This document shows positions 62,110-64,000 of a stretch of 64,000 nt of DNA, piece by piece (position 1 is the first letter of the stretch; each line of letters begins with the position of its first letter). The notes under the pieces were generated by a model that was not told the origin of the DNA, ran no database searches, and saw only the letters and a list, made by a program, of their open reading frames with translations. The stretch covers positions 29,439 to 93,438 of the forward strand of contig CABKMN010000006.1 in NCBI GenBank assembly GCA_902373525.1. The letters run 5' to 3'. Position numbers and translations under genes: made by a program. Source of the DNA: an uncultured Bilophila sp. (GTDB lineage: Bacteria; Desulfobacterota; Desulfovibrionia; Desulfovibrionales; Desulfovibrionaceae).

Positions 62110-63498
62110 ATGCCTCGTCTCGAACACGATTTTTTGGGTGAAAGGGAAATCCCCGCCGATACCTATTACGGCATTCAGACTTTGCGCGCCATTGAAAACT
62201 TTCCGATTTCCGGGGCGAGCATCGCCAGCTTCCCCGAACTCATCCGGGCGCTCGCGCAGGTCAAGAAGGCTTCCGCCATCGCCAACATGCATTTCAACGT
62301 GCTGCCCCGCGAGATCGGGGAAGCCATCTGCGCGGCCTGCGACGAGATCGTCGCGGGCAAGATGCGCGACCAGTTCCCCATCGACTGCATTCAGGGCGGT
62401 GCGGGCACGTCCACGAACATGAACGCCAACGAGGTGATCGCCAACCGGGCTCTCGAACTGCTTGGCCACCGCAAGGGCGAGTACGAATACTGCCATCCCA
62501 ACAACCATGTGAACTGCTCCCAGTCCACGAACGACGTCTACCCCACGGCGCTGCGGCTGGCCCTGTACATCCAGCTCGGCGAGCTGGCCGGGGACATGGG
62601 TTACCTCCAGCAGGGCTTCGCGGCCAAGGCTGAGGAGTTCGCGGACGTGATCAAGATGGGCCGCACACAGCTTCAGGACGCGGTGCCCATGACCCTCGGC
62701 CAGGAGTTCGGAGCCTACGCCACGACCATCGGTGAAGACATCCTGCGCGTGGAGGAGTCCCGCAAGCTGCTTCTGGAAATCAACCTCGGCGCGACGGCCA
62801 TCGGGACGAGCATCAACGCGCCCGCCGGGTATGCGGAAGTCGCCACCAAGGCGCTCGCCGAAGTGACCGGCATTCCGGTGGTGCTGTCCACGAACCTCAT
62901 CGAGGCGACGTGGGACACCGGGGCCTATGTGCAGACCTCCGGCGTGCTCAAGCGCATCGCGGTCAAGCTGTCCAAGGTGTGCAACGACCTGCGGCTTCTT
63001 TCCTCCGGCCCGCGCACGGGCATCAATGAAATCAACCTGCCGCGTCTCCAGCCCGGTTCCTCGATCATGCCGGGCAAGGTCAACCCGGTCATTCCCGAGG
63101 TGGTCACGCAGGTGGCCTTCGACATCATCGGCAAGGACGTGACCATCACGATGGCCTCGGAAGCCGGACAGCTCGAGCTGAACGTCATGGAGCCGATCAT
63201 CGCCTTCTCGCTTTCGAACGGCATCCACCGTCTGCGCCGGGCCATCCGCACCTTGCAGGATCGCTGCGTGAGCGGCATCACCGCAAACAAGGAGCGTTGC
63301 CGGAGCATGGTCGAAAACAGCATCGGCATCATCACCGCGCTGAATCCCTATCTCGGATACGAGACGTCCGCCGCCATCGCCAAGGAGGCGCTCGAAACCG
63401 GCGGCTCGGTCCTCGATCTCGTCCTCGCCCGCAATCTCCTCAGCCGCGAGAAGCTCGACGACATCCTCGCCCCCGAGCATATGATCAATCGGAAGTAA
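62110..63498 (+). CDS. aspA: Aspartate ammonia-lyase
   Basis: Deaminates aspartate to fumarate and ammonia. The 462-residue protein has the fumarase/aspartase signature GSSIMPGKVNPVIPE (active-site serine loop), with QGGAGTSTNMNANE and NCSQSTNDVYPTALRL as the other conserved regions. The N-terminus ERPRLEHDFLGER-like stretch here reads MPRLEHDFLGEREIPADTYY. AGGAG lies ahead of the ATG at 62110. Fumarate made here could serve as an electron acceptor or carbon source. It is followed by the long hairpin at 63511. Confidence 0.95.
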   Translation: MPRLEHDFLGEREIPADTYYGIQTLRAIENFPISGASIASFPELIRALAQVKKASAIANMHFNVLPREIGEAICAACDEIVAGKMRDQFPIDCIQGGAGTSTNMNANEVIANRALELLGHRKGEYEYCHPNNHVNCSQSTNDVYPTALRLALYIQLGELAGDMGYLQQGFAAKAEEFADVIKMGRTQLQDAVPMTLGQEFGAYATTIGEDILRVEESRKLLLEINLGATAIGTSINAPAGYAEVATKALAEVTGIPVVLSTNLIEATWDTGAYVQTSGVLKRIAVKLSKVCNDLRLLSSGPRTGINEINLPRLQPGSSIMPGKVNPVIPEVVTQVAFDIIGKDVTITMASEAGQLELNVMEPIIAFSLSNGIHRLRRAIRTLQDRCVSGITANKERCRSMVENSIGIITALNPYLGYETSAAIAKEALETGGSVLDLVLARNLLSREKLDDILAPEHMINRK

Positions 63499-63510
63499 CA
63501 AGCGGAACAT

Positions 63511-63572
63511 ATTGGGGAAGGTGAGGAACCTCTTTCTTCAGAAAGGGGTTCCTCACCCGTCTCCTCTCCCAA
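63511..63572. repeat. Long hairpin (repeat copy 3)
   Basis: ATTGGGGAAGGTGAGGAACC opens and GGTTCCTCACC closes a stem with CTTTCTTCAGAAAG at its tip, the same tip as copy 1. It lies 13 bp past the aspA stop and probably acts as its terminator. Confidence 0.72.
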
Positions 63573-63645
63573 CGCCTTTTGACGGCATCGAATCCTTGTT
63601 CGCAGGATCGGACGGCAAAAGCGTTTCCCGTGTGGTCGGGTGAAA

Positions 63646-63687
63646 AAAGGCGTCCCGTTCCGAAGGTGGAACGGGACGCCTTTCTTT
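63646..63687. terminator. Bidirectional intrinsic terminator
   Basis: AAAGGCGTCCCGTTCC/GGAACGGGACGCCTTT around GAAGGT, with CTTT after it on the plus strand and six T residues on the minus strand. It can serve aspA and any minus-strand gene beyond the window. Confidence 0.85.
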
Positions 63688-63691
63688 GACG

Positions 63692-63729
63692 CACGGGGAG
63701 CCTTTCGCCTTGAAAACGGACTCCCCGTG
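63692..63729. repeat. Hairpin-forming inverted repeat
   Basis: CACGGGGAG pairs with CTCCCCGTG across 20 bases. No T-run; function unknown. The remaining 270 bases to the window end hold no supported gene. Confidence 0.45.
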
Positions 63730-63970
63730 AAGGCTTCTCGCGGCAAAAGGAATCCGCTTCGGAGAGTTTCCTTGGACGCCTTCCGGGAGAAGCCTTCCTC
63801 CGCCGAAGCAGCTTGAAAGGCTTACAGACCGTCAGCGCACTCTTCTTACACTGCGAACACGCTTCCCACATTCTCTCTTCTTCCCTTTCTTCCGGCGGCA
63901 AAACCGGGAGACGGACGCCGAGCCGTCAGCCCGCGCGTCGCCCGTGCCGGAATCGACCCATATGAACGTC

Positions 63971-64000
63971 TTGGGAGATGGAGGGGGGTGGGGTTTGGGG
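63971..64000. repeat. Probable start of repeat copy 4, cut by the window end
   Basis: TTGGGAGATGGAGGGGGG and following G-rich bases resemble the left arm of the long hairpins at 1298, 13934 and 63511. The right arm would lie outside the window. Confidence 0.4.

Overview
The window looks like part of the chromosome of a sulfate- or sulfite-reducing deltaproteobacterium of the Desulfovibrio/Bilophila group. The main evidence is a complete hmcABCDEF set (16-haem cytochrome plus its membrane redox complex) at 7015-13608, a Gram-negative envelope cluster with lpxA-fabZ-lpxD-skp and bamA-lolD-lolC-lysS, and a generally GC-rich coding style. The genus is inferred; no 16S or other marker is present.

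Layout. (1) 1-6737: end of a GntR/FCD regulator, an L-asparaginase, paaK on the minus strand, then rsfS-gpmI-zinc-ribbon and a GNAT acetyltransferase. Between the last two lies a gene-free stretch with stacked hairpins that may encode a small RNA. (2) 7015-13608: hmcA-F, closed by a terminator and facing a convergent iron-type alcohol dehydrogenase. (3) 15874-28884: a small membrane protein, trmO, tRNA-Thr, then a long minus-strand envelope block read as lysS > lolC > lolD > bamA > amidase > skp > lpxD > fabZ > lpxA. (4) 29287-47431: a lower-GC segment beginning exactly at tRNA-Asn. Its first 3.5 kb is mostly broken genes (Rpn-type nuclease, zinc-ribbon membrane protein, CobT-like von Willebrand protein, phage-type small protein), each with a single frameshift or stop. 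Next come an intact glycosyltransferase plus dTDP-rhamnose set (rfbBACD), a ruined rhamnan-synthesis F gene, an IS200/IS605 remnant and structured repeats. The segment ends with a seven-gene minus-strand cluster: GntR regulator, AprA-like flavoprotein, two-cluster ferredoxin, tripartite tricarboxylate transporter (TTT: tctC, tctB, tctA) and an orphan TauA/SsuA-type binding protein. (5) 47740-58687: a second TTT set with an amidohydrolase, driven by a PrpR-type sigma-54 activator with a candidate -24/-12 promoter, plus two more orphan binding proteins of the same family and tRNA-Lys. (6) 59347-63498: an amino-acid permease under three palindromic operator copies, a LysR regulator and divergent aspA.

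How the parts work together. The asparaginase, the permease and aspartate ammonia-lyase fit import of amino acids and conversion of asparagine/aspartate to fumarate. Hmc links periplasmic cytochrome electrons to the membrane and cytoplasm. The two TTT clusters look like dedicated uptake and catabolic units for unknown organic anions. The first, combining an AprAB-like redox pair with TTT and an orphan binding protein, is the best candidate here for an undescribed system.
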